Part shown: piece after piece, positions 34,148 through 45,283 of the stretch
How the letters are laid out: each line of letters opens with the position of its first letter
How positions within the stretch are numbered: the stretch's first letter is position 1
Assembly: GCA_014529385.2 (NCBI GenBank)
Contig: CM043945.1
Span: 141,588,241-141,652,240, forward strand
Source: Adiantum capillus-veneris
Lineage: Eukaryota; Streptophyta; Polypodiopsida; Polypodiales; Pteridaceae
Reading direction: 5' to 3'
Length of the DNA stretch: 64,000 bases
Notes under the pieces: model-generated
Told to the model about the DNA's origin: nothing
What the model saw: the letters and a program-made list of their open reading frames with translations, nothing else
Database searches by the model: none
Translations under genes and position numbers: made by a program

Positions 34148-36592
34148 GTGGATGGCGGAGCCCAAATATGTGTCATAGCACACTCATGCGTTGAGAACAT
34201 GGGTCTCACAGTGGCTGGGGTGTCAGGTTTCCGGATCAGATTGGCAAACCATCAGAAAGTAAAATGTTTGGGTGTTGTAAAGAGCTTAGAAGAGGAATCA
34301 TATGATACAAAGGCAGTGGTTGATTTTCATGTGATGCCAGCAGGGTTGGGGGCATATCCTATTATACTGGGTAGACCATGGTTACGTGCAGTGGGAGCTG
34401 TTCAAGATTGGCGACATGGTACGATTAGCCTCTATGGAAAGACAGGTACCAAGAAGCTTTATAATATGGACACAAGGAAACGATTAGAGGAGCTTTATGA
34501 AGATGAGGATGAGTCTAGTGATGAAGACTCTTCCACGGTGACAGATGAGGACAGTGATAGCACTACCAGCAGTGATGAGGATGCTGATGTTGCATTTCTT
34601 TTGATGGACAAAGAAATCCAGGAGTTTGGTTTAGTTGCATTTGCAAATGAGGTTGAAGATGAAAGTGAAGGGCCTTATGAAGTGATTGAAGGGCTGATGC
34701 AAACTAAGGTTGAGTTGTCAAAGAAGCAAGAATTAATGACGCAAATGATTAGTGGAGACCTCTCAGCTATGGAGAAGGATATATTTTTGCATATGCTGGC
34801 TAGTTTTCCTGATTTGTTCATTACTTCATATGAAGAGATCAGAGGGTTCAAGGGTGAAGAGATGCATATAGAGCTGAAAGAAGGTGCTAAGCCACTGCGG
34901 CAAAGGCTAAGAAGGATGGGTCAAGAGCAAATGGAAGCCTTGCGGGTAGAGGTGGACAAGTTATTGAAGGCAGGGTTCATATTTCCAATGGAGACCACAG
35001 AATGGGTGAGTCCAGTTGTAGTCAGTCCAAAGAAGGATGGGAAGTGGAGAATTTGTGTGGATTTTAAACCCTTAAACGCAGCCACTAAGAAGAACCCATA
35101 TCCTCTTCCATTCATTGATCAGATCTTGGATTCAGTGGCAGGTTATGAGAGGTACAGTGTGTGTGATGGTTTTTTAGGCTATTTTCAATTGAAGATTGCT
35201 CTTAAAGACCGCACAAAGATAACTTTTATTACACCATGGGGCTTCTATTGCTACACAGTATTGCCATTTGGGTTGTCAAATGGACCTTCCTTCTATCAAG
35301 AGAGAGCAAATTGGGTGTTGGAACCATTCATTGGTAGTTGTGTTAAAGCTTTTATGGATGACTTCTGTGTCTATAGCAGTAGGGCTGATCACCATGAGAA
35401 GCTGCAGATGGTATTGGCTCGATATGATGAATGTGGAGGACAACTAAATCCAAAGAAATGTCATCTAACACAGCCAAGGGTGAAGTTATTGGGCCACATG
35501 GTGTCAGAAAATGGCATTGAGGCTGATCCAGACAAGGTTAAGTCTATTATTCTTCTTCCATCACCTATGAGTACGAAGCAATTGGCAACCTTTATACACA
35601 AACTGAAGTACATGGCACGGTTTATTCCATTGTCTTCGCAGCTTCTTTATCCATTACAGCAAGTGGCAAAGCATGATCCATTGCAATGGGATGACAAGTG
35701 TGAAGAAGTGTTTCAAGAGGTGAAAGAGGTGTTAGGGGGGTTGTCAGCCATGCAGGCTCCTGATTGGGAGAAAGTTTTTTATGTAAATCCATCAATAGGG
35801 GATGATGCCATTAGAGCTACTTTCAGATTTGGAGCTAAACTACTGGACTTCTTATGCACAAAGATGAAGATTAGGCACCAACATACCACTCCTTATTACC
35901 CACAGTGTAATGGCTTAAATGAAAGATTCAATGGTGAGTTGGTACAGATTCTTCCGAAAGTGACAGAGCACCAAGGAAAGAATTGGGATTTGGAATTGCC
36001 TAGTGCATTATGGGCTTACCGTACGTCGGTGAAGACAGGTACAAGGTTTACTCCATTTCATCTGGTGTATGGAAAAGAAGCACTATTGCCTGTGGAAGTA
36101 GAGTTGCCTGCGGTCAAGATGTTAGAGAAGTTGCTTGGGCCGCCTAGTGATGCATTCAAAGAGAGGCTCTTGCAGTTACAAGAGGTCCAGTTGGATAGGA
36201 TGAGCGCATTGGAGCATTATGGGCAGATGCAGGATAAGGCTTTGGCAAAGATAAATGAAAAGGTCAAAAGTAAGGGTATCAAGAAACATGACTTGGTTTT
36301 GCGCTACAACAGTAAGCTGGACAACACCTTCCAAAAGAAGTTTCAAATTAAGTGGGAAGGCCCTTTCAAGGTAGTGGAGTGTTTTCCAAATGGCACATAT
36401 CAGCTGGCTAACCTGGATAATGTTCTACATAAGTCAAGGGTAAATGGATTGCGTCTTAAATTGTATCATGCTAGATTGATGATGGTGGAGCAAGATGAGC
36501 TGTCTGTGGAGCAAGCAATGTTGGTGAAGGATGAGGACACCTGTGATGCGGCGAGTCTCATATCTCTCTTTGCTGCTGCTGATCATGAATGA
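34148..36592 (+). pseudogene. element 2 pol: protease, RT, RNase H fused in frame to end of integrase
   Basis: 814 codons. Protease at residues 1-100 with the catalytic Asp kept (DGGAQICVI). An acidic Asp/Glu/Ser linker spans 115-160. RT at about 240-450 with SPVVVSPKKDGKWRICVDF and catalytic FMDDFCVYSS. RNase H starts as YVNPSIGDDAI at about 550 and then jumps directly to integrase sequence preceding IRHQHTTPYYPQCNGL-NER (the catalytic Glu). By comparison with element 1, roughly the rest of RNase H, the second RNase H, the HHCC domain and both integrase catalytic Asp are gone. The C-terminal integrase domain is intact to the stop. Apart from the TAA at 34139 the frame is open, so the deletion is in frame. 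Confidence 0.87.
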
Positions 36593-36601
36593 TCTAGCAG
36601 G

Positions 36602-36620
36602 CTAGGGGATGGGCAAATTA
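36602..36620 (+). other. polypurine tract of element 2
   Basis: ctaggggatgggcaaatta directly precedes TGTCAGGAG, the inferred LTR start. Confidence 0.5.
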
Positions 36621-37563
36621 TGTCAGGAGTTTTTTTGAGCAAGGGATTGCGCATATGTACATACACATGCATGGTGCATCGAATAAAGGATTACCTAATT
36701 TCCATAGCCAGGTGGTTACGTGGGGCCCACATGTGTACAGGTAGGACAGCATGTACATAGTGCAGCGATTTTCACTATTATCAATACTAGTGTGTTTTTT
36801 CTACAATAAGGAGGAGTTGGTAGTGCGTAAAACTTCTCGAGGAAGCTATCCGCGGGCCGACGACGTGAGGTCAGCAGGTGCGTCAGATGGCATCTAGTGG
36901 CGTCAGGAGGGCGAACGAGGTCAATATTTGCACGCGGATGAGGACGGACACAACGTGGGTGTTTTCTTGTGAGAGTTATGCAGAAAGGTCATCATTAGGA
37001 CCAATTTTTGGGGCCACTTCACATGGTGGCGAGATGCATTATTGGAAAAAAGTTGAGTGCCAGGTGTGCGAATGATGCAAAAAGGTGACAACTATGCACT
37101 GCGAGGTCAGTTTTTGGCCTGTTCGGGGTCCGTTTGAGGTCATCTAAAACGCCAAGGGTGCCCAAGTAATAAATCTAAGTGTGGGAACTGAAAAAACAGA
37201 GAGAAGACCAGAAAAAACGTGGAGAAGAGAGGAGGAACAGCCGCAGGTGTGTTTTTGCTCATTTTGGAGCCTGTTTTGGCCGTAAACTGCTCATCCGAGG
37301 TCGGATTTGAGCACTTTGACATTGTAGATTAGGGTTTTGGGCCGTTCCGGACGCGATGGCGCTGTTCATTTTGCCAAATTCCTCACTCTTTTTTTGCTAT
37401 TTTTCTGTGTAAGTTTCTCCTATGAGCGAAGTTTCTGCTCCAGTTTGTGATTGTATCTGGTATCTTTTACCCATATTGTGTGAGCTGTTTGCCCCATTGG
37501 TATTGGCCCAAGCTCATTTGTATCTAAACATCAGAAATTCTCCTCTTTTGAGCTGAGTTTTTT

Positions 37564-37596
<33 letters not shown>

Positions 37597-37885
37597 TGTG
37601 TGGAGTGGGCAAGTGGATAGTCTCTCTCCTCTCACTCCAAAGGTGTGTTCCCTGTCTCGGCCAGGTGTGTTGTGAAAGCCGAGTGGTGCCCCATAGTGTG
37701 TGTGTGTGTGTGTGTATCTTCCCAAGAGTGTGTGCCAGGTCATTATAGAGGCGCTGTGTGTGTTTTCATCCCGCTCACAACGTGTGAATTCTTGTTATTG
37801 AAGAGTAAAATGCCCTTAGAGCAATCAAAAGAGGGATATGTAATATGATTCCTAGGTGTGTCTGTAACTAGTATAAATATCACCA
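36621..37885 (+). repeat. element 2 3' LTR (far edge unresolved)
   Basis: It begins TGTCAGGAG after the polypurine tract. It contains (TG)n tracts at 37566-37594 and 37698-37716 and a plus-strand TATA motif (AGTATAAATATC) at about 37870-37881. It probably extends further, to roughly 38.4 kb, but no second LTR is present to define the edge. Confidence 0.5.
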
Positions 37886-38720
37886 AAAAACCAAAAAAAT
37901 ATTACACTTTTACACTTTTTGCATGTTTTATGGCCAAAAAGTGATAAAAAAGAGAGCAATCCACAAAAGATAGGGCCAAGTATTAAAATTAGAAGTTTTT
38001 TCATAATTTTTTAACATGGAAGGAAAATTTTATGATTAGTTTTGGATAGTTTTGTTTAACTTTTGTTCATAAAAACTAATAAAATCTAGAATGAATAATT
38101 AGATAAACAAGAATGTCGAAATTGGAATCCAAATTCAAACACCAAAGCTTGAAGTTCAATGGAACGGCCAAAAAATATTTGGGGCAGCTCAAATCAAATT
38201 GTTCAATGGCCACTTCGACTCACCAACCACAGAGGACACCTTTTCGCAAAAAGGTCTTCATGTGTCTGTTTTCAAAACTTCTCAATCCGAGGGTACATTG
38301 TGAGGGCTACTTGGCTCAATGGGTAGGTACAGGATTGGGGGTCCAAGTGTGTAGAGTCCTTTAAGAAATTTCTACTCTCAATTGTATTCTAGCCCTTCGA
38401 GAGAGAGCTCCAGCTAGTAACGTTTTGTGCTCTTTTGCGAGCTTCTACGTGCGATCTATCAATCCTTACTTGCTCCATTCATGAGGATAAGTTCCTAACT
38501 ATAGCAATGAGCATTTTGATAACCACTTTTTCCACTACCAAGGTCATAGGGGGCACGATAACAAAGAGCAATCTTGGAGTTTTTGAGAACGTGTTCACCG
38601 GCCACATTGGGCACCCAAATCACACAAAACTTGAACCATAGGCTCATCTCAAGTAAGAAAACACAATAGTGGGCTCCAGAGTGCAAAAGCTAACCAAAAC
38701 ATTGACCTAGTATCTTCAGC
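37886..38720. other. no firm feature (LTR remainder and/or upstream part of an extra ORF)
   Basis: AT-rich sequence. The open stretch 38435-38641 (68 codons, plus) may be a frame-shifted upstream part of the ORF remnant at 38721, but similarity is too weak to claim. Confidence 0.35.
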
Positions 38721-39062
38721 ATGTCGAAGGTAAAAGTTTCATCAAAAGAGGTGCTCCATGGATTCTATGCAAGGGTTATGTTCTTACCCTCGTACTATAT
38801 GCAAACATTTGAAGAAGCATTCTACACCAGATTCTTCACTTATAGAAGCAAGATCTTTGGGCCAATCATCACAAATTTGAGAGCTTGCTTTCTGAGCTAT
38901 TTGGCCTTTGAGAAAAATAACAAGATTACCATGTAGTTCATATTTATAGATGACAAGGAACTCTATCTCAAGTATCAACAAGGATTGTAGCAACACGTAA
39001 GGCGTCTTGAAGCAAGGAATCTTGAGCTCTACCACCCTAAGTAGTTGTGTTTTGGATGACAC
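38721..39062 (+). pseudogene. C-terminal remnant of an element-A-like extra ORF
   Basis: The stretch GFYARVMFLPSYYMQTFEEAF at 38760-38822 matches YSRLMYLPSHYLQTFEEAF in the extra ORF of element A (near 42100, minus strand) at 14 of 19 positions by eye. The frame then runs through TAG-type stops (38934, 38988 and others) to a G-rich polypurine tract at 39066-39080, mirroring element A, where the ORF also ends next to the polypurine tract and LTR. It is thus the 3' tail of a related plus-strand element whose LTR would start at 39081. Confidence 0.6.
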
Positions 39063-39065
39063 AGT

Positions 39066-39080
39066 CAAGGAGGGGGGGGA
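39066..39080 (+). other. polypurine tract
   Basis: CAAGGAGGGGGGGGA followed by TGTTA, a plausible LTR start. It parallels the AAGGAAGGGGGGAG-TGTTTGG junction of element A. Confidence 0.5.
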
Positions 39081-39085
39081 TGTTA

Positions 39086-39200
39086 CACTACAAGAGGTTC
39101 TTTAGTGTAGCACGCTCATAGTGTGCGCTCAAATGTGGAAACGTTTTGGCATCACTATGAGCATTGCTATAGTCTTTGTTACATAACGATACTCGTAGCA
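39086..39200. mobile_element. CACTA terminus
   Basis: CACTACAAGAGG matches the terminus at 11941 over 12 bp and is followed by short inverted subterminal words (CTCATAGTG / CACTATGAG). The preceding TTA could be a 3-bp target duplication. The other end was not found. Confidence 0.5.
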
Positions 39201-39302
39201 ACACATATAACGACCCCAACCCTGTAAAATTAATTTGAGAGTGCCAAAAACTCAGATATGTAGATCTGAGTTTCGGGGCTCTCTGCAAAAGAGGGATACC
39301 CT

Positions 39303-40932
39303 CCTCCGTCGATGCAACACTCGTTTGATCCGCTAATTTTAGGTGTCTGGTGTTGATTTGTTTTCCCGATCTCAAAAACATGAAGAAAGTGGGATTTACT
39401 GACTGAATCCAAACCTCTTACCTGGAGATGGAAAGATCTTTCAATTCCTTCGACTGCATGGGTTGTTACTTGATCGGTCTATGCACATGATTACACTGGA
39501 TGGCTATGAGATCACTGTATCATTCCAACTGTCAGCAAATTCAATGCTCCAAAATGTTCTCAACACAATTTTTCCAATTTGAGTTTGAAAACTCCTGGTA
39601 TCTTGTATAACCTAGGTCTATGAACAGGTCAAAAATGAGCTGGATCTGGGCCAGAGGTACACCGATCGCGATGGTACTTCTGAGCCCAAATCAGATGAAA
39701 CTTCACCAACCTGTTCACTAGGCTATTTTAAGACTACCTGCCAGACACTTTTGTATTTGGACTCAAAAAAGTCAAGTTTTTACCATTTCTTGGTTGTAAG
39801 TGCATGTTTTCCCAAATTTATCTTTTTGACTGGATTTTGATGTTTGATTTGGGATTTGAGAGATACGTGGGATTGTCCTGTGTACAAGCTATCCCTCTGT
39901 GTAGTTCCTTCCCAGTTTGGATGTGTTTTGGTCTACTGAAAGTGACTTTCTAAGCCAGTTTGGCAATTTTTGACTTGGATCTTTATTCAAATGGTTTGAC
40001 AGGTATTTTGAGGTTTCTGGCTCTAGGTCCTTTAGACTTTTATGTCTATATACACCTGGGGATCCCACAGATGAAATCTGCTCCAATTCTGGCACTTAGG
40101 TACACCGATCGCGATCGTACTTCTGAGCCCAAATCAGACCAAACTTGGCATGCTTGTAGACACTGATGTTTTAAGGCTATCCCCAAAGTCTTTTTGCATT
40201 TGGATCATCAAAAGTCAAGATTTTGCAGTTTCTGGGTCTGTCAGGCTAGTATTACCCAAGTGGCCTGATTTTCTTGGTTTTTGATGTTTTTGGGTGAGGT
40301 TGCTTTAGAAAAAGTTGTTTAGAGTCTTATCAGGAAGGCACATGTCAATTCTGGTCCAAATCAAACACTGAGGTACACCGATCGCGATCGTAGTACCTGG
40401 GCCAAATCTGATGAAATTTTGTCTACTCCCTCTTACAAGTGTTTCCTAGTGTTTTGTGCTACCTCTTTGTGATTTGAATCAATATCAATCCTGTTTGGTC
40501 AGATTTTCAGAATTTCAGAGTCTTATGGATTTTTTGGCCAAAGTTATGGTTTTCTGGTTTCTCAACTCTAACTTTTGCCTCAAATCTGATTGGAATGTGA
40601 TTTGCTTATACTACTCCTAAGTACAGAATTGAAAAAACATAAGAAATTGAAACAAACAAAACAAACACGACGGATTTTGGGTGAGATTTCAGTACTCAAT
40701 CGAATTAGAGAAATTGAAGAGCAAAAATGCTTTAACACATTCACTCACAGCTCCCTAAATCTCCTAAGAGAGGATCTAGTCGGTCCACTGGCTCTAGACT
40801 CCACTAGGCTCTAAACCCTTGTCTAGCAGCCTAAGGTGTAAAATGGATTTGTGGATTGATCTTCTTTTTAAGAGTCTAACTGCGCACTCGGTCACTCATC
40901 ACCTAAGGTGCATTCCCCGACAGCGGCGCCAA
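39303..40932 (-). repeat. second, truncated leader of element A beyond its 3' LTR
   Basis: This collinear near-copy of 57068-58720 starts (minus orientation) with a primer-binding site directly next to the LTR at 40933 and ends abruptly at about 39303, inside the start of the upstream ORF. It shows that the 3' LTR is also the 5' LTR of a second, truncated copy. It contains three copies of the CGATCGCGATCG motif (near 39661, 40106 and 40378). Confidence 0.88.
40911..40931 (-). other. primer-binding site of the truncated second copy
   Basis: Minus strand TGGCGCCGCTGTCGGGGAATG, one base from the LTR; the same site as at 58699-58719 with one difference. Confidence 0.8.
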
Positions 40933-41836
40933 TGTTTGCGGGTCGCCGCGACGGACGTCCATAGCATAGCTCTCAAGCATCAACATATTTATCAATACAG
41001 GGGAAGCGACTCGAATGAGGCATGGGAAGGGTGTCAATCCTAATGAAGTGAACTCGAAGAGATGCAACTTACTAACTCTACAAGCAAATCAAACGCGTTA
41101 CCGCCAAATAATCTACCTATGTCCTCCTACACCGTTCTTCAGTCATCATGCCCGTTTACCATGCAAATCATATCGGAATTGCACGAAACTTGAAGGGGAG
41201 CTACAGGGGATTATCAGGAACATGTCCTATCGCTGTCAAAGCATTCTAGAGAGGTACAACGATTGCGATCGTTTGTCCCAAAGTCAGTAAAAACAGCGAA
41301 CAGATGATCCTAATGGGTCGTTTTAGGGTCCCTAAAGCCTCTCCTAGGGTCAAAACAACGTAAAACACGCATATAGACACTCAAAATAGCGATTTAAGGC
41401 CTCAAACTCGTAGTCGAAAACCTTCACCCAATCTTGAATGATTACACTTGAATGAAAGAGCAAGAGGAGAGGAACACAATGCAATACTCAAATCTAAATT
41501 TGGATTACCGTAGCCGCAATGGCGAAGATTACAAGCTTGAACAAGAAGGAGCTCTCAACCGTACGCTGTCTTCTCAGTTCTCCATTCAAAAGATTATCCT
41601 CCAACTTAGAAAAAATGACCTTTATAGATTAAGTCTTTACAAAATGGCTTGTCCGGCCATAAGCCCCTAATCCTAAAACTGGCTCTCTAATATACAATTG
41701 CTCCCATAAGAATAATCATACATCCTTGACAATTTCCCGGCTTAGAGATGCTTCTTTACAAAAGAATTTTACAATGGTTTCTCAAAAAATTATGGTCCTT
41801 TTGGCTACGGCCGCTTGTTACTTCGTCCACCAAACA
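40933..41836 (-). repeat. element A 3' LTR
   Basis: Plus strand starts TGTTTGCGGGTCG and ends CCACCAAACA. It contains one diverged palindromic motif (gtacaacgattgcgatcg, 41255). Confidence 0.9.
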
Positions 41837-41850
41837 CTCCCCCCTTCCTT
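41837..41850 (-). other. polypurine tract of element A
   Basis: Minus strand AAGGAAGGGGGGAG immediately before the LTR start TGTTTGGTGG. Confidence 0.8.
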
Positions 41851-41900
41851 ATCCTTGCACGCCCTTGTGTATGTTCAGTGCTTTGGCCGTTGATGTGGCT

Positions 41901-44900
41901 CTAATGAAGCGAGTGTCGCTGAAAAGCTTCTGGTTCGCAAGACGGCTTTGAGGGCTTCTTGATGCTGTCTAAATGGATTTTCAGATAAGGTGTGTTGGTA
42001 TACCACATACCGTGTCTTAATGTCCTTCGCCATGGGATGGAAAATCCTTGAATCCATTTCGAAGAATCATGTGAGACGAAGGCCTCTTCAAATGTCTGCA
42101 AGTAGTGTGATGGCAGGTACATTAGCCTGGAGTACATGGCCATCAATATGTGTCGTGGCGGTGAATCCTGTAGATTCGAGCAGATGCCTCTGTGTCCTTC
42201 CAAGAACAGATTCCATGGATGATCGTCGCCTTCAGTGTCTTTAAACACCTGTATGCAGGTGACGATCATCCGGGCTATCTTTACTAACATCTGGCATGCC
42301 AAATCAGGGACATTTCGCAGCAAGGTGACTGTTGAGTTTAGTGTGCTGACAATGTAAGCCACCGTAGGGGGTTTCTGCGCTGTCAGAACCGGGTAATTTG
42401 GCTTGGACTGCCTCGACCCCTTCCATGTGGTGAAATCTTTCCAAGTGCGCTTCGAGGGACAGGGCAGAATGTAGGATCTATTTGTATATGTTGAGGAGCG
42501 TTGTGGTAATTTGTTAGATCCTGTGGCCTTTTGTCCAACCACTTCTGCCTCCACTTGGGGTGGCCATCGGACAAGAACCTGAGCTTCTTCCACTGTGAGT
42601 GCAATGCCTTTGTAACCCCCTTCTTTGTTTTGTGGCAAGGCAGGCCGCATCTTTTCTTTCCACAAATTTTCTTCATGGCATAGCAGAGGAAACGGGAGGT
42701 ATTCGTGGCCAAATCCTTCCACCTGCTCTTTTGGTTGTAAGTATGCCAAGGCTGCTGACTCGAGTATCTTATTTTCATAGAGCATATACTCCTTGGCTAG
42801 CCCCTCTGGCATGTCCTGAATGCTTTCACTGAGTTCATCTCTTATGTCTAGATCGGGCCCTTCAAATTCCTGCTCATGTTGCCCTTGGTGTGATGTTCTA
42901 GGCAAATCTGGCGCTTGTTGTCCAGGCAGTAGTTGTGGTTGAGTCTGGGCCTTATCTGCTTTGATCTGCTGTTGAAAACGCAGATCTTCTTTTTCCTTTA
43001 GCAGCGTGTCACCGATCTATTTTTGAATCTATAGTTCAACGCTTTCTTGAGCCAATTGCTGCTCCATTTCTTTTAACTTTAGCTCATTTGCCGTCGTCTG
43101 GGCCACCATCCCTGATACGAGCAGCTGTCTTTGAAGCTTTTCTTGCTCTAGCTTTGCTTTTAGTGCTGCTATAGTGTTCACTGATGTGGCATTGTCAGAT
43201 GTGGAGACCAATGCCCCAGCAGGTTCCTAATTCGCCATTAAAGTCGTCAGAGTGCCCTTGACCGTGTTGTAGGAGCTGTTAAGCCTTTGGAATCTTGCAC
43301 TCTCGTAGGCGAGCTGCTCTGTTGCTTTCTGGACTCTTGCCGTCAACTCTTGGCACTCTTTCTCTTTGGCGGTCAAGTCTATCCTGACATCCACCAAATT
43401 TTTTATCAGAGACTGGGCGTGCTGTCGCTCAAGGTCCCTTTCCTCCGTTATGCGTTCTAATTGCGTCCCCAGGCTCTCTAACTCTTCTTGCCCTAATGCT
43501 TGCTTTCGTTGGGCTTCATGTACCTGTCTTTCCATCTCAATCTGCACCACATTCTGACAGTGGAATTGCCGTTCTAAATCCCATAGAGTTTTCCTGTAAT
43601 CAAATCCAGCCACTGCTTGGCAGGCTTCTTGGTATCCGATGGATTCTGTAGGTGGTATAATTTCCTTTTGCGAGGTTGAAGGGGGAGGAGTTGGCTATTT
43701 TTTGTTCGATGGGAAGGGGGAGGAGAAGGAGATTTTGGTGAATGAGGAGGCGATTTTCTAGGCAAGGGAGGAGATGATTTGGGTGAGGGAGGAGGCGGAC
43801 TTGATTCTTCTCGCACACGTCTCTTCTTGGAAGTCTCCTCTCCTTGTTGCGAAGCAGATGCTTCCGCTTTTCTTTTCTTTAAAATCCTGATTATTCTTTG
43901 GCGGGTAAGGTCCGCCGCCCGTCGCGCTTCAAAATTCCTATCTCTCTGGATCTTCTTAAGCTGTTCCGCTTGATTTTTCTCATCAGCCGCGTCGTTCTCC
44001 TTCGTTCCTTCAGTGGACTGCGAAGAAATGTCCACCTCCGCAGCCTTTTGTTCTGCTTCTAACCTTTGCTTCTCAGCCCGTAGGCAGGTTGCATTTTCTA
44101 TCCTTTCTTGCCTTTCCCTTTCGAGTCTTCTTTTTTGTGCCTGTTGTGTTTCAACCGCTCGAGCCTGTCTGTCAACCCGGAATTTGGTTCGTCTTTCTTC
44201 GACTCTTTTCTGAGCTTCTGCATATGCTTTTTGCAGGTCCGACTGCAGTACTGCACTTCTCTCTCCTCTTTTTCTCTCGAGCGGCTTTGTTGAATCTTCC
44301 TCCTCACTTTCCTCAAACTCTGAAGGCACTTTGTCTTTAGATTCTTGAGACTTTCCTTCGTCATATGTCTCCGTTTTCTCTTCATCACTCGAACTTTTAT
44401 TGGTGGCCTTTACTGAGTGCGATGATGTCGCACTAGGGGTCGTCCTTACGGAATGTGCAACCAGCTTAGCTTTTTGGATCAAGGCCGTTTGTGAGCTGGC
44501 AGTAGCAGCAGCTGGCAAATCTTCGATCGTTCCCAAAGCCTGGTATGCTATTCTGGTTAGCATCGGCCCTGCACTCATGTAGGTTTTGTTTTTTGCCGAG
44601 CTTTTCAAATTTGCTTCAATCGGAATATAAGAACCGTAGCCGCAGCGAATGGATCTATTTTCTGCTGTTGCTAGAGCCATGACTACCGCAATGTGCAGGA
44701 TTGGCTCTGTATAGCGAGGAGGCTTTTGAACTCTGAAATGCTGATATATCAATCTCATCGGCAATTCCAGCTCTCCGTAGATCATGTCACTTTATTTGTA
44801 TTTGTTTTCCTTTACTTTGACGAATGCCTTCTCATTGTCCAGTGACTTTGTCTTTGCTAGCAAATCGTGTTGCCCTGGGAGGAAATGCAAGGCTTCATTG

Positions 44901-45283
44901 ATGATTTCCTTCGTGATCTTTACTTTCACCTTCGACCCATCCTTGTCTGTGAGCATTGCCTGCCCATCATATTGTATCGAGCTCATGAGCTCATGTGCCC
45001 TCATGTAATCTGTCCCCCATGGCTAAAATCTGAGAAATTGTTCCAAGTGTACAACTCGCACTGCCTCTATTACCTCCAGCCTTTGGTGGAGATTCCATAT
45101 CTCTTGTGGCATGATAGTTGTCTTCACCAAGTCACCATCCGCATCCTTAAACTTTGAGATGAATATGTGGGCAGGGATTTAAGCCAGTATCTCATCCAAG
45201 ATGTGAGCATTTTCATTTGTGGCGAGCTCCTCCACTTCATATGGTGTTGCTGTCCACTGCCTTTCTTTCTTTTGGCGAGGCAT
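41901..45283 (-). pseudogene. element A extra 3' ORF: long coiled-coil/charged protein in the env position
   Basis: It starts at ATG 45283 (MPRQKKERQW) and runs about 1,120 codons to TAG 41901, with TAA/TAG stops (about 45180, 45024, 44789, 43227, 43029 and 43017) and one frame change near 43610. Layout: a globular N-terminal 240 residues; an acidic then Arg/Glu/Gln-rich coiled coil (44400-43900); a Ser-Pro-rich basic stretch (PPPPSPKSSPPLPRKSPP); a second coiled coil (43613-43030, ERQVHEAQRKQALGQEELES); and a C-terminal globular part with YLPSHYLQTFEEAF. No signal peptide or transmembrane segment is evident, so it is env-positioned but not env-like in sequence. A homologous tail exists at 38721-39062 on the plus strand. 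Function unknown. Confidence 0.65.

Larger units (their letters stand above)
32946..37885 (+). mobile_element. element 2: 5'-truncated, internally deleted gypsy element
   Basis: Gag homology starts abruptly at about 32948 and there is no 5' LTR or primer-binding site upstream. Instead the sequence becomes the decayed SET gene on the other strand. Gag-pro-RT follow, then RNase H is joined in frame to the end of the integrase core near 35815. A polypurine tract and an LTR start (TGTCAGGAG) follow pol. The LTR's far edge was not identified, so the end given is the TATA region and is a minimum. Protein motifs are close to element 1, indicating the same clade. Confidence 0.82.

Noticed and set aside
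40590-41290. Plus-strand ORFs in the leader/LTR of element A, with copies at 58607-59063
   Set aside because: They are antisense to the element, cross the primer-binding site and LTR boundary, and are duplicated only because the leader/LTR is.
43366-44582. Several plus-strand ORFs over the coiled-coil ORF of element A
   Set aside because: Shadows of the minus-strand coding region; compositions are complements of Glu/Lys/Arg codons.
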